Below are positions 1-5,705 of a stretch of 5,705 nt of DNA, in pieces. The stretch covers positions 1 to 5,705 of the forward strand of contig QKGY01000089.1 of assembly GCA_003250235.1 (NCBI GenBank), given 5' to 3'. The translations under genes and the position numbers were made by a program. Within the stretch, counting starts at the first letter, position 1, and each line of letters opens with the position of its first letter. The notes beneath the pieces were generated by a model. That model did not search any database. It was not told where the DNA came from and was given only the letters and a program-made list of their open reading frames with translations. Source of the DNA: Desulfuromonadaceae bacterium. GTDB lineage: Bacteria; Desulfobacterota; Desulfuromonadia; Desulfuromonadales; SZUA-540.

Positions 1-472
1 GACCAATCCTGCCAAGGCGGATTGTCAGGTGATGGGGGTGTACCGCGAGGACCTGGTTGAGCCCCTGGCGCACGTTCTGCACAACCTGGGCTGCCGCAGA
101 GGGTTTGTCGTTTTCGGCCTTGACGGCATGGATGAAATTACGCTGACCGATGCCACGGTGGTGGCTTCCGTGACGGCAACCGGCATCAAGATCGGACGGA
201 TCACCCCGGAGGAGTTCGGTCTGGCCCGCTGCTCCATGGATGAACTCCGTGGGGGCAATGCGCAGGGCAATGCTCAGGTCGTCAAAGATCTTCTCTCCGG
301 TCAAAAGGGGCCAAAACGCGATATCGTTCTGCTCAATGCGGCCTATGCCCTCTGCGCTGCGGGTAAGGTGGACACGCCGGTCGATGGAATTGCCATGGCG
401 GCTGAGGCCATCGATTCCGGAAAAGCCCTGGCTCAGCTCGACAAACTGGTTGCCATGACGCGCCAGAGCTAG
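1..472 (+). CDS. trpD: Anthranilate phosphoribosyltransferase, C-terminal part (5' end outside window)
   Basis: TrpD transfers the phosphoribosyl group of PRPP to anthranilate, an early step of tryptophan synthesis in the cytoplasm. The reading frame is open from base 2 and gives 156 residues ending at TAG 470-472. The family is usually about 340-350 residues, so roughly the first 190 are missing. The visible part opens with TNPA, the end of the conserved GPLTNPA motif. DGMDEI lies at visible residues 41-46; its Asp-Glu pair (44-45) corresponds to metal-binding acidic residues known in the family. Further family signatures are the GGNAQGNA stretch (84-91), GPKRDIVLLNAA (103-114) and the AAEAIDSGKAL helix (133-143) near the C-terminus. 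An internal GTG at 29 and ATG at 32 are not real starts because homology continues upstream of them. The next gene, trpC, begins 99 nt downstream on the same strand, consistent with one operon. No frameshift or missing key residue is seen in this part. Confidence 0.95.
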   Translation, partial: TNPAKADCQVMGVYREDLVEPLAHVLHNLGCRRGFVVFGLDGMDEITLTDATVVASVTATGIKIGRITPEEFGLARCSMDELRGGNAQGNAQVVKDLLSGQKGPKRDIVLLNAAYALCAAGKVDTPVDGIAMAAEAIDSGKALAQLDKLVAMTRQS

Positions 473-564
473 TCAGTGATTTTTTTCTGACGGCATTGTA
501 AACGGATGGGAACCGCAGGATGTGATTTCCTGCTTGTCCTTTGTATTGCGTCGCATGGATTTTC

Positions 565-569
565 AAGGA
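565..569 (+). promoter_or_regulatory. Probable ribosome binding site of trpC
   Basis: AAGGA is the only good Shine-Dalgarno match near the trpC start. It lies just 2 nt from ATG 572, closer than the usual 5-9 nt. The family N-terminus supports ATG 572, so this is the likely site, but initiation may be weak. A six-codon ORF (ATG 555 to TGA 573-575) overlaps the trpC start as ATGA and could allow coupling by reinitiation; that is inference. Confidence 0.45.
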
Positions 570-571
570 CA

Positions 572-1372
572 ATGAATCAGACACCGGATATCCTAAAAAA
601 AATCGTTGCCCATAAACGCGAAGAGGTGGCTGCCGCCAAGGCCAAATTCCCTCAGGAGCGCATGATCAATCGCCTTTCCCTGGTGGAAGACACCCCGCGC
701 GGTTTTGCCCAAGCCTTGCGGGTCATGGGGGAATCGGGGGGAACCGCCATCATCGCCGAGGTGAAAAAGGGATCCCCCAGCAAGGGGGTGATTCGCGATG
801 ATTTTGACCCGCTTGATATTGCCGAGATCTATCAGAACCACGGCGCCACTTGCTTGTCGGTATTGACCGACGAAACATTTTTTTACGGGCATCTCAACTA
901 TCTCGGCCTTATCCGTGAACAGGTTGGCCTGCCTTTGCTGCGAAAGGACTTTATCTGTGATCCCTATCAGATTTATGAGGCCAGGGCTTATGGCGCCGAT
1001 GCCGTCCTTCTGATCGCGGCGATGCTGGATCTCGCGCAGCTCAGAGATTTCAGCGCCCTGGCGCATGAGCTTCAGCTCGATGTGCTGCTCGAAGTGCATG
1101 ATGAAGAAGAGTTGGAAAAAGCTCTGCTAACCGACTGTCACTTGATAGGCATCAACAACCGCTCTTTAAGGACCTTCGAGACGGATCTCTCTACAACGGA
1201 AAGGTTATGCTCTCTGGTTCCAGAGGACCGTCTGGTGGTATCGGAGAGCGGGATCAACAGCCGGACCGATGTCGAACGACTGCTCCGATGTGGTGCGGGG
1301 GCTTTTCTGGTCGGTGAATCGCTGATGCGCGAAGCCGATATCGGAGCCAAGCTCGAAGAGTTGTTGGGATAG
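572..1372 (+). CDS. trpC: Indole-3-glycerol phosphate synthase
   Basis: TrpC decarboxylates and cyclises carboxyphenylamino-deoxyribulose phosphate to indole-3-glycerol phosphate. The product is 266 residues, the normal length for a stand-alone (beta/alpha)8-barrel IGPS; there is no fusion to TrpF, which is encoded separately downstream. Visible motifs are AEVKKGSPSKG (62-72), LLRKDF (122-127), LLEVHDE (172-178), GINNRSL (193-199), SESGI (224-228) and FLVGESLM (245-252). By family knowledge, Glu63, Lys65, Lys125, Glu174, Asn195, Glu225 and Ser226 match the known active-site set. ATG 572 is chosen because the protein then begins MNQTPDILKKIVAHKREE, as relatives do. An in-frame ATG at 506 would add 22 residues that do not look like the family. 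An A8 run at 595-602 lies in the seventh to eleventh codons. The gene sits between trpD (99 nt) and trpB2 (143 nt), the two largest gaps in the cluster. Confidence 0.96.
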   Translation: MNQTPDILKKIVAHKREEVAAAKAKFPQERMINRLSLVEDTPRGFAQALRVMGESGGTAIIAEVKKGSPSKGVIRDDFDPLDIAEIYQNHGATCLSVLTDETFFYGHLNYLGLIREQVGLPLLRKDFICDPYQIYEARAYGADAVLLIAAMLDLAQLRDFSALAHELQLDVLLEVHDEEELEKALLTDCHLIGINNRSLRTFETDLSTTERLCSLVPEDRLVVSESGINSRTDVERLLRCGAGAFLVGESLMREADIGAKLEELLG

Positions 1373-1373
1373 A

Positions 1374-1490
1374 ACCCGCAACGGGTACGTGATGGCAAGA
1401 CGGAAGGTGTGGCCTAGACAGATGCCAACGATTCTTTGAGGTCTTGAGCGTTGAGTGTCGGGAGGAAAGACCTTCCCTCTGCCTGTTTTT
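1374..1490 (+). promoter_or_regulatory. Possible structured leader ahead of trpB2
   Basis: The 143-nt trpC-trpB2 gap contains several inverted repeats. ACCCG-CAA-CGGGT forms a 5-bp stem with a 3-nt loop at 1374-1386. TGGCA (1393-1397) can pair with TGCCA (1423-1427). The pyrimidine-rich stretch 1467-1480 has three possible partners: 1398-1410 (11 pairs, 2 mismatches), 1439-1445 (7 pairs) and 1460-1465 (6 pairs, one bulged T, 5-nt loop). A T5 run follows at 1486-1490, but 8 nt beyond the last stem, so it is a poor intrinsic terminator. A 15-codon ORF at 1392-1439 contains one Trp codon (1410-1412) and only a weak Shine-Dalgarno sequence. Mutually exclusive pairing resembles an attenuator, but the parts are individually weak and could be chance. 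Confidence 0.2.
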
Positions 1491-1504
1491 GAACCGAATT
1501 GATC

Positions 1505-1510
1505 AAGGAG
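1505..1510 (+). promoter_or_regulatory. Ribosome binding site of trpB2
   Basis: AAGGAG sits 5 nt before ATG 1516, the strongest Shine-Dalgarno match in the window. It decides the start against the in-frame GTG at 1444, whose 24 extra residues are unlike the family. Confidence 0.85.
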
Positions 1511-1515
1511 ATATC

Positions 1516-2868
1516 ATGCAGACCAAAATCCTTCTCCCCGAAGATCGCATTCCCAAGCAATGGTACAATATCATCCCTGACATGCCCGGTCCTCTGGCTC
1601 CGGTGATCCATCCGGGAACCATGCAGCCTGTATCTCCGGACGATCTGTTGCCCATCTTTCCCATGCCTCTGATCGAGCAGGAAGTCTCGACGCAGCGCTG
1701 GATCGATATCCCTGATGAGGTGCGGGAGATTCTCAGGCTGTGGCGGCCGTCCCCCCTGTTCCGAGCCCACCGTCTGGAAAAGGCCCTCGGAACCCCGGCG
1801 AAGATTTACTACAAGTACGAAGGGGTGTCTCCGGCAGGCTCGCACAAGCCCAACAGTGCTGTACCTCAGGCGTACTACAACAAAATTTCCGGCACCAAGC
1901 GCATCGCCACCGAAACCGGCGCCGGACAATGGGGATCGTCGATCTCTCTGGCCTGCCAGATGTTCGGTCTTGAGTGTACGGTGTATATGGTCAAGGTCTC
2001 TTACGATCAGAAGCCTTATCGCAAGAGCATGATGCAGCTCTGGGGTGCCGAGGTGATTCCTTCTCCCTCCAACCGCACCCATGCGGGGCGGGAGATTCTG
2101 TCCAGGGATCCTCAGAGCAACGGGTCGCTGGGCATCGCCATCAGTGAGGCCGTCGAGGATGCCGTGTCCCGGGAGGATACCCGCTATGCCCTCGGCAGTG
2201 TTCTCAACCATGTCTGCCTGCATCAGACCATCATCGGTCTCGAAGCCAAGGAGCAGATGGCCATGGCCGGGGACTACCCGGACGTGGTGATCGGATGCCA
2301 CGGTGGAGGGTCCAATTTCGCCGGGATATCCTTTCCCTTTATTGCCGATAAGGCCAACGGTAAAAATGTCCGTGTCCTTGCCCTGGAGCCGGCCAGCTGC
2401 CCGACGCTGACCTGCGGGGTCTATGCCTTTGATTACGGCGATACGGCCAAGATGGCGCCCGTCGCCAAGATGTACACCCTGGGCCACGACTTCATGCCCC
2501 CGGGGATCCACGCCGGCGGCCTGCGTTATCATGGGGCCTCGCCCCTGGTTTCCCAGCTGGTCAATGCTGGCGTTGTCGAGGCGAGAGCCGTGCATCAGCT
2601 GGCCTGTTTCGAGGCAGCCGTGCTCTTCTCCCGCTCCGAGGGGATTATCCCGGCACCGGAGTCGAGTCACGCGATTCGCGGCGCCGTGGACGAGGCCCTT
2701 AAGGCTAAAGAGGAAGGCAAGGAAAGAACCATTCTCTTCAACCTTTCCGGACACGGTCATGTCGATATGGCTGCTTACGATGCCTACTTCGCTGGTGAAT
2801 TGCAGGATTATGAGTATCCGGAAGAAAGCATCAAAGAGTCTCTTGCTAACCTGCCCAAGGTTGGTTGA
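1516..2868 (+). CDS. trpB2: Tryptophan synthase beta-like protein, class 2 (TrpB2), PLP-dependent
   Basis: This is a fold-type II PLP enzyme of the TrpB2 class, 450 residues long, expected to condense indole with L-serine to L-tryptophan. It is longer than class-1 TrpB mainly through its N-terminal extension (roughly residues 1-75), typical of TrpB2. The PLP lysine is Lys111 in AGSHKPNSA, where class 1 has GAHKVNN. Glu133 in TETGAGQWG matches the catalytic glutamate of class 1. GCHGGGSN (260-267) is the PLP phosphate-binding loop. GGLRYHG (334-340) replaces the class-1 GLDYPG segment, so the class-1 catalytic Asp is not kept there. SGHGH (411-415) replaces SGRGD. Known TrpB2 proteins can make tryptophan from free indole and most do not bind TrpA in the class-1 way; some archaeal ones do. 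It sits between trpC and trpF, a strong hint of a role in tryptophan synthesis. Alternatives are indole salvage or another beta-replacement reaction. The class assignment is firm; the physiological role is inferred. Confidence 0.93.
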   Translation: MQTKILLPEDRIPKQWYNIIPDMPGPLAPVIHPGTMQPVSPDDLLPIFPMPLIEQEVSTQRWIDIPDEVREILRLWRPSPLFRAHRLEKALGTPAKIYYKYEGVSPAGSHKPNSAVPQAYYNKISGTKRIATETGAGQWGSSISLACQMFGLECTVYMVKVSYDQKPYRKSMMQLWGAEVIPSPSNRTHAGREILSRDPQSNGSLGIAISEAVEDAVSREDTRYALGSVLNHVCLHQTIIGLEAKEQMAMAGDYPDVVIGCHGGGSNFAGISFPFIADKANGKNVRVLALEPASCPTLTCGVYAFDYGDTAKMAPVAKMYTLGHDFMPPGIHAGGLRYHGASPLVSQLVNAGVVEARAVHQLACFEAAVLFSRSEGIIPAPESSHAIRGAVDEALKAKEEGKERTILFNLSGHGHVDMAAYDAYFAGELQDYEYPEESIKESLANLPKVG

Positions 2869-2892
2869 CAAGACGTACAGCGGGAGTCTGCC

Positions 2893-3510
2893 ATGGTCCG
2901 GGTGAAAATCTGCGGCATCACGTCGAAGCAGGATGCCTTCGTTGCCGTGGATTGCGGAGCGGATGCGCTGGGGTTTGTCTTTTTCGAAGGGAGTCCCCGC
3001 TGTGTTACGACCCGTGATGCCCGGGCCATCATTGCCGAACTCCCCCCCTTTGTCACAACCGTGGGGCTTTTTGTCAACGAGAAGCCCGAGCGCGTCTCGG
3101 AAATTGTCCAGGTATGCGGCCTGGACACGGTTCAGCTTCACGGAGATGAAGGCCCCGAAGAATGCCTCTACCCCCCCCACCGTGTCATCAAGGCTCTGCG
3201 GGTTCGGGATGGTGACAGCCTCCGTGCCATGGCGTCCTATGACGTCTCTGCTTTTCTTCTGGATTCTTTTGTCCAGGGCAGCTACGGTGGTACCGGCCAC
3301 GCCTTCAACTGGGATCTGGCCGCGCAGGCTTCTGAAAGCCAGCGGATAATCCTGGCGGGTGGGCTGACCCCCGAAAATATCGCCGAGGCGGTTACCAGGG
3401 TGCGCCCCTATGCCGTAGACGTCTCCAGCGGAGTTGAGATCTCCCCCGGGCGCAAAGACCCGGATAAAGTTGCTGCGTTCATTCGCAACGCCAAAACCAG
3501 AACGGATTGA
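2893..3510 (+). CDS. trpF: Phosphoribosylanthranilate isomerase
   Basis: TrpF catalyses the Amadori rearrangement of phosphoribosylanthranilate, the step between TrpD and TrpC. The product is 205 residues, normal for a monofunctional enzyme. Visible motifs are VKICGIT (4-10), GFVFFEGSPR (27-36), QLHGDE (81-86), LLDSF (122-126), GGTGHAFNW (132-140), LAGGLTPENI (154-163) and VDVSSGVE (175-182). By family knowledge Cys7 is the general base and Asp124 the general acid; both are present. The late GGL and SSGVE segments bind the substrate phosphate. The start ATG has GGGAG (2882-2886) 6 nt upstream and gives the canonical N-terminus. It lies 24 nt after trpB2 and 3 nt before trpB, so the three are almost certainly cotranscribed. 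Two C-runs, C7 at 3042-3048 and C8 at 3171-3178, lie in the coding sequence; both are in frame here. Confidence 0.96.
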   Translation: MVRVKICGITSKQDAFVAVDCGADALGFVFFEGSPRCVTTRDARAIIAELPPFVTTVGLFVNEKPERVSEIVQVCGLDTVQLHGDEGPEECLYPPHRVIKALRVRDGDSLRAMASYDVSAFLLDSFVQGSYGGTGHAFNWDLAAQASESQRIILAGGLTPENIAEAVTRVRPYAVDVSSGVEISPGRKDPDKVAAFIRNAKTRTD

Positions 3511-3513
3511 CCC

Positions 3514-4707
3514 ATGTACCAATTTCCGGATGAGCATGGGCATTTCGGTGAATTCGGCGGTCGCTATGTTGCCGAAACCCTGATGCCCGCATTGTTGGAG
3601 CTTGAACAGGCTTATGCCGAGGCGATCGAGGACCCAAGTTTTCAGCAGGAGTTCGATCACTACCTCAAACATTATGTCGGCCGTCCCAGCCCGCTGTATT
3701 TTGCTGAACGTCTCACCGAGCATCTCGGTGGTGCCAAGGTTTACCTGAAGCGCGAGGACCTCAATCACACCGGTGCCCACAAGGTGAACAATACGGTCGG
3801 TCAGGCCCTCCTGGCAAGGCGGATGGGCAAAAAAAGGGTGATCGCTGAAACCGGCGCCGGGCAGCATGGCGTCGCGACAGCCACTGTGGCGGCGTTGTTC
3901 GGACTGCAGTGCGAAGTTTTTATGGGAACAGAGGATATCCGCAGACAGGCCCTTAACGTATTTCGCATGAAGCTTCTGGGAGCAAAGGTCCACGGGGTGA
4001 CCAGCGGAACGGCTACCCTCAAGGACGCCATGAACGATGCGTTGCGTCATTGGGTCACACACGTTCAGGATACGTTTTATATTATCGGTACGGTCGCAGG
4101 TCCTCATCCCTATCCCCAGATCGTCCGGGACTTTCAGTCCGTTATCGGCCGGGAAAGCCGCGAGCAGATCCTAGAAGCCGAAGGGCGCCTTCCGGATGTG
4201 GCCGTCGCCTGTATCGGCGGAGGGTCTAATGCCATGGGGTTGTTCTATCCCTTTGTCGAAGACGCCGGGGTACGCCTTGTCGGCGTTGAGGCCGCCGGGC
4301 TTGGCGTCGAAACAGGGAAACACGCCGCCAGCATTACTGCCGGAAGCGTCGGAGTGCTCCATGGCAACAAGACCTTCCTGCTTCAGGATGGCGAAGGGCA
4401 GATCCAGCATGCTCACTCCATCTCCGCGGGGCTGGATTACCCGGGGGTCGGTCCGGAACACGCACACCTGCATTCCTTGGGGCGCGCCGACTATGTTTCG
4501 ATTACCGACCGTGAAGCGCTTGATGCTTTCAAGCTCCTGACGGAGCTCGAAGGGATCATCCCCGCTCTGGAGAGCGCCCATGCGATCGCCCAGGTGGTTA
4601 AAATGGCCCCCACCATGTCCCGTGACGCCATTATCGTCGTCTGTCTTTCCGGGCGTGGGGACAAAGATATCCATACCGTCGCCGAAGCCATGGGTGTGGA
4701 ACTTTAA
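3514..4707 (+). CDS. trpB: Tryptophan synthase beta chain, class 1
   Basis: This is the standard TrpB that joins indole, normally channelled from TrpA, with L-serine using PLP. It is 397 residues, the usual length. The N-terminus FGEFGGRYVAETLMPAL (11-27) is diagnostic. LKREDLNHTGAHKVNN (78-93) holds the PLP lysine, Lys90. AETGAGQHG (111-119) holds Glu112, GGGSN (235-239) binds the PLP phosphate, LDYPGVGPEH (307-316) holds Asp308, and CLSGRGDKD (378-386) holds Ser380. These match Salmonella Lys87, Glu109, Asp305 and Ser377 with a constant offset of three. DIRRQALNVFRMKLLGA (141-157) belongs to the mobile domain that communicates with TrpA. The start lies 3 nt after the trpF stop with only a weak ACGGA-like Shine-Dalgarno sequence inside trpF, so translation is probably coupled. 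The protein looks like a normal TrpA partner, yet trpA does not follow it. Confidence 0.97.
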   Translation: MYQFPDEHGHFGEFGGRYVAETLMPALLELEQAYAEAIEDPSFQQEFDHYLKHYVGRPSPLYFAERLTEHLGGAKVYLKREDLNHTGAHKVNNTVGQALLARRMGKKRVIAETGAGQHGVATATVAALFGLQCEVFMGTEDIRRQALNVFRMKLLGAKVHGVTSGTATLKDAMNDALRHWVTHVQDTFYIIGTVAGPHPYPQIVRDFQSVIGRESREQILEAEGRLPDVAVACIGGGSNAMGLFYPFVEDAGVRLVGVEAAGLGVETGKHAASITAGSVGVLHGNKTFLLQDGEGQIQHAHSISAGLDYPGVGPEHAHLHSLGRADYVSITDREALDAFKLLTELEGIIPALESAHAIAQVVKMAPTMSRDAIIVVCLSGRGDKDIHTVAEAMGVEL

Positions 4708-4715
4708 GGAACGGA
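4706..4715 (+). promoter_or_regulatory. Candidate ribosome binding sites of the helicase gene
   Basis: AAGGA (4706-4710) overlaps the trpB stop codon and lies 11 nt before ATG 4722. A weaker ACGGA (4711-4715) is 6 nt before it. Either could serve. Their closeness to the trpB stop favours translation from the same transcript. Confidence 0.45.
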
Positions 4716-4721
4716 ATATTC

Positions 4722-5705
4722 ATGAAATTTACCGAGCTGAACCTGCCCGAACCCGTCATGGAAGGGATCCGGAATGTCGGTTTTACGGATCTGACGGCGG
4801 TTCAGGAGGAGTCGATTCCCCTGGCTCTGGCGGGACGTGATGTTGCCGCCCAGGCCCAGACCGGAACGGGCAAGACAGCCGCCTTTCTGATCTCCCTTTT
4901 CACCCGCTTGCTCGCCAGCCAGAGCCGTACCAGCAACAACCCGCGTGCCCTGATCCTGGCTCCCACCCGGGAGTTGGTGGTGCAGATCTGGGAAGATGCC
5001 AAGGCTCTTGGAGCCCAGTGTCCTTTCATTCTGCAGCCGATCTTCGGCGGTGTCGATTACGAGAAGCAGCGTCAGGCCCTTCGTGAGGGAGTCGATATCA
5101 TCATCGCGACGCCGGGGCGCTTGATTGATTATGCCAAGCAGAGGGTCTTTTCGTTGCACCGCATCGAAGCGCTGGTGATTGATGAAGCGGACCGCATGTT
5201 TGACATGGGCTTCATCAAGGATCTGCGTTATATCCTGCGTCAGCTTCCTCCTTTTGAAAAGCGGCAGACCATGCTGTTCTCCGCCACGCTCTCGTTTCGC
5301 GTCATGGAACTGGCGTACGAGTTCATGAATCTGGCGGAGAAGGTGCAGATCGAGCCGCAGCAGGTGACTGCCGACAAGGTCGAGGAGATTCTTTACCACG
5401 TTGCCCAGAGGGAAAAGTTTCCTCTGCTGCTCGGGTTGCTGAAGAAGGAACCGGGAGCCGACCGGGTCGTCGTCTTCGTCAATACCAAGAGAGAAGCCGA
5501 GCATCTGGCGGCGCGACTCAAGGCCAATGACCACAAAGCAGCGGTTATCTCCGGGGATATTCCCCAGAACAAGCGCCTGCGTATCCTGAAGGACTTCAAG
5601 GAAGACCGGTTGACGTTCCTGGTGGCTACCGACGTGGCGTCCCGTGGGCTTCACATCGAAGCGGTTACCCACGTCATCAATTATGACCTGCCCCAGGATG
5701 TCGAG
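4722..5705 (+). CDS. DEAD-box ATP-dependent RNA helicase, RhlB/RhlE-like (3' end outside window)
   Basis: This is a cytoplasmic ATP-dependent RNA-remodelling enzyme of superfamily 2. The visible 328 residues cover the first RecA-like domain and most of the second. Motifs in order: Q motif with Phe3, exactly 17 residues before GFTDLTAVQ (20-28) and its Gln28; motif I AQTGTGKT (45-52); Ia APTREL (80-85); GG (109-110); Ib TPGRL (130-134); II DEAD (154-157); III SAT (187-189); IV VFVNTK (251-256); QxxR at 282-285; and V ATDVASRGLHI (302-312). Motif VI (HRIGRTGR) should lie just past the window edge. The Q motif has TAVQ where TPIQ is usual, a mild departure. ISGDIPQNKR and RGLHIEAVTHVINYDLP resemble RhlB, but the subfamily cannot be settled without the C-terminal tail. 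The gene begins 14 nt after trpB with no terminator between, suggesting at least partial cotranscription with the trp genes. A direct role in tryptophan metabolism is not implied. Confidence 0.93.
   Translation, partial: MKFTELNLPEPVMEGIRNVGFTDLTAVQEESIPLALAGRDVAAQAQTGTGKTAAFLISLFTRLLASQSRTSNNPRALILAPTRELVVQIWEDAKALGAQCPFILQPIFGGVDYEKQRQALREGVDIIIATPGRLIDYAKQRVFSLHRIEALVIDEADRMFDMGFIKDLRYILRQLPPFEKRQTMLFSATLSFRVMELAYEFMNLAEKVQIEPQQVTADKVEEILYHVAQREKFPLLLGLLKKEPGADRVVVFVNTKREAEHLAARLKANDHKAAVISGDIPQNKRLRILKDFKEDRLTFLVATDVASRGLHIEAVTHVINYDLPQDVE

Noticed and set aside
472..491. GTCAG/CTGAC inverted repeat around a T7 run after trpD, as a terminator
   Set aside because: The stem is only 5 bp and the T-run (480-486) is in the loop, not after the stem. 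No stable hairpin precedes the T-run.
504..517. GGATGGGAACCGC resembling a T-box core sequence before trpC
   Set aside because: It has an extra base relative to the TGGNACCGC core, no terminator follows, and the upstream stem I would have to lie inside trpD.
1438..1464. GAG triplets as a TRAP binding site
   Set aside because: The starts are 7-9 nt apart and only four are present. TRAP sites have about eleven triplets spaced 2-3 nt apart, and TRAP is not expected in this kind of organism.
1444..1515. GTG 1444 as the start of TrpB2
   Set aside because: It adds 24 residues unlike the family, and ATG 1516 has a strong AAGGAG at 5-nt spacing.
1489..1517. TTGAAC, 17 nt, TATCAT as a sigma-70 promoter for trpB2
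   Set aside because: The -10 box would overlap the ATG, so the transcript would begin inside the gene and miss its strong ribosome binding site.
1414..4107. An 897-codon open frame on the minus strand spanning trpB2, trpF and part of trpB
   Set aside because: It lies opposite three genes with intact catalytic motifs, has no recognisable domain, and crosses their boundaries. It is best explained by codon use on the + strand that avoids antisense stops.
4704..5672. A 322-codon open frame on the minus strand opposite the helicase
   Set aside because: It is a shadow of the helicase coding frame. The + strand carries the complete ordered DEAD-box motif set.

Overview
This window is a tryptophan-biosynthesis gene cluster read entirely on the + strand, followed by the start of an RNA helicase gene. 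The order is trpD (3' end only), trpC, a class-2 tryptophan synthase beta gene (trpB2), trpF, a class-1 trpB, and a DEAD-box helicase cut by the right edge. All five trp genes are in frame, and the four complete ones keep the residues expected of working enzymes. No RNA genes, insertion sequences, CRISPR arrays or other mobile elements are visible.

The gene order, the paired trpB2/trpB genes and the protein flavour suggest a Desulfuromonadales-type deltaproteobacterium (Geobacter, Pelobacter or Desulfuromonas relatives). This is a judgement from recognised families and remembered gene order, with no database comparison behind it. Composition looks moderately GC-rich throughout, with no obvious break that would suggest recent transfer.

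Layout: bases 1-472 encode the C-terminal 156 residues of anthranilate phosphoribosyltransferase. A 99-nt gap with no convincing signal leads to trpC (572-1372). A 143-nt gap follows, with a very short ORF containing one Trp codon and several competing inverted repeats. After it come trpB2 (1516-2868), trpF (2893-3510) and trpB (3514-4707), tightly packed with gaps of 24 and 3 nt. The helicase starts 14 nt after trpB, with no terminator between them.

Pathway logic: TrpD joins anthranilate to phosphoribosyl pyrophosphate, TrpF isomerises the product, TrpC closes the indole ring, and tryptophan synthase completes the pathway. The alpha subunit gene trpA, which commonly follows trpB, is not in the window. 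Two beta subunits of different classes are present. The class-1 protein is the expected TrpA partner. The class-2 protein may work alone on free indole or do something else. The main points of interest are this duplication, the missing trpA with a helicase in its usual place, and the possible regulatory leader ahead of trpB2. Otherwise the window is ordinary core metabolism, and I see no clear sign of an undescribed system.
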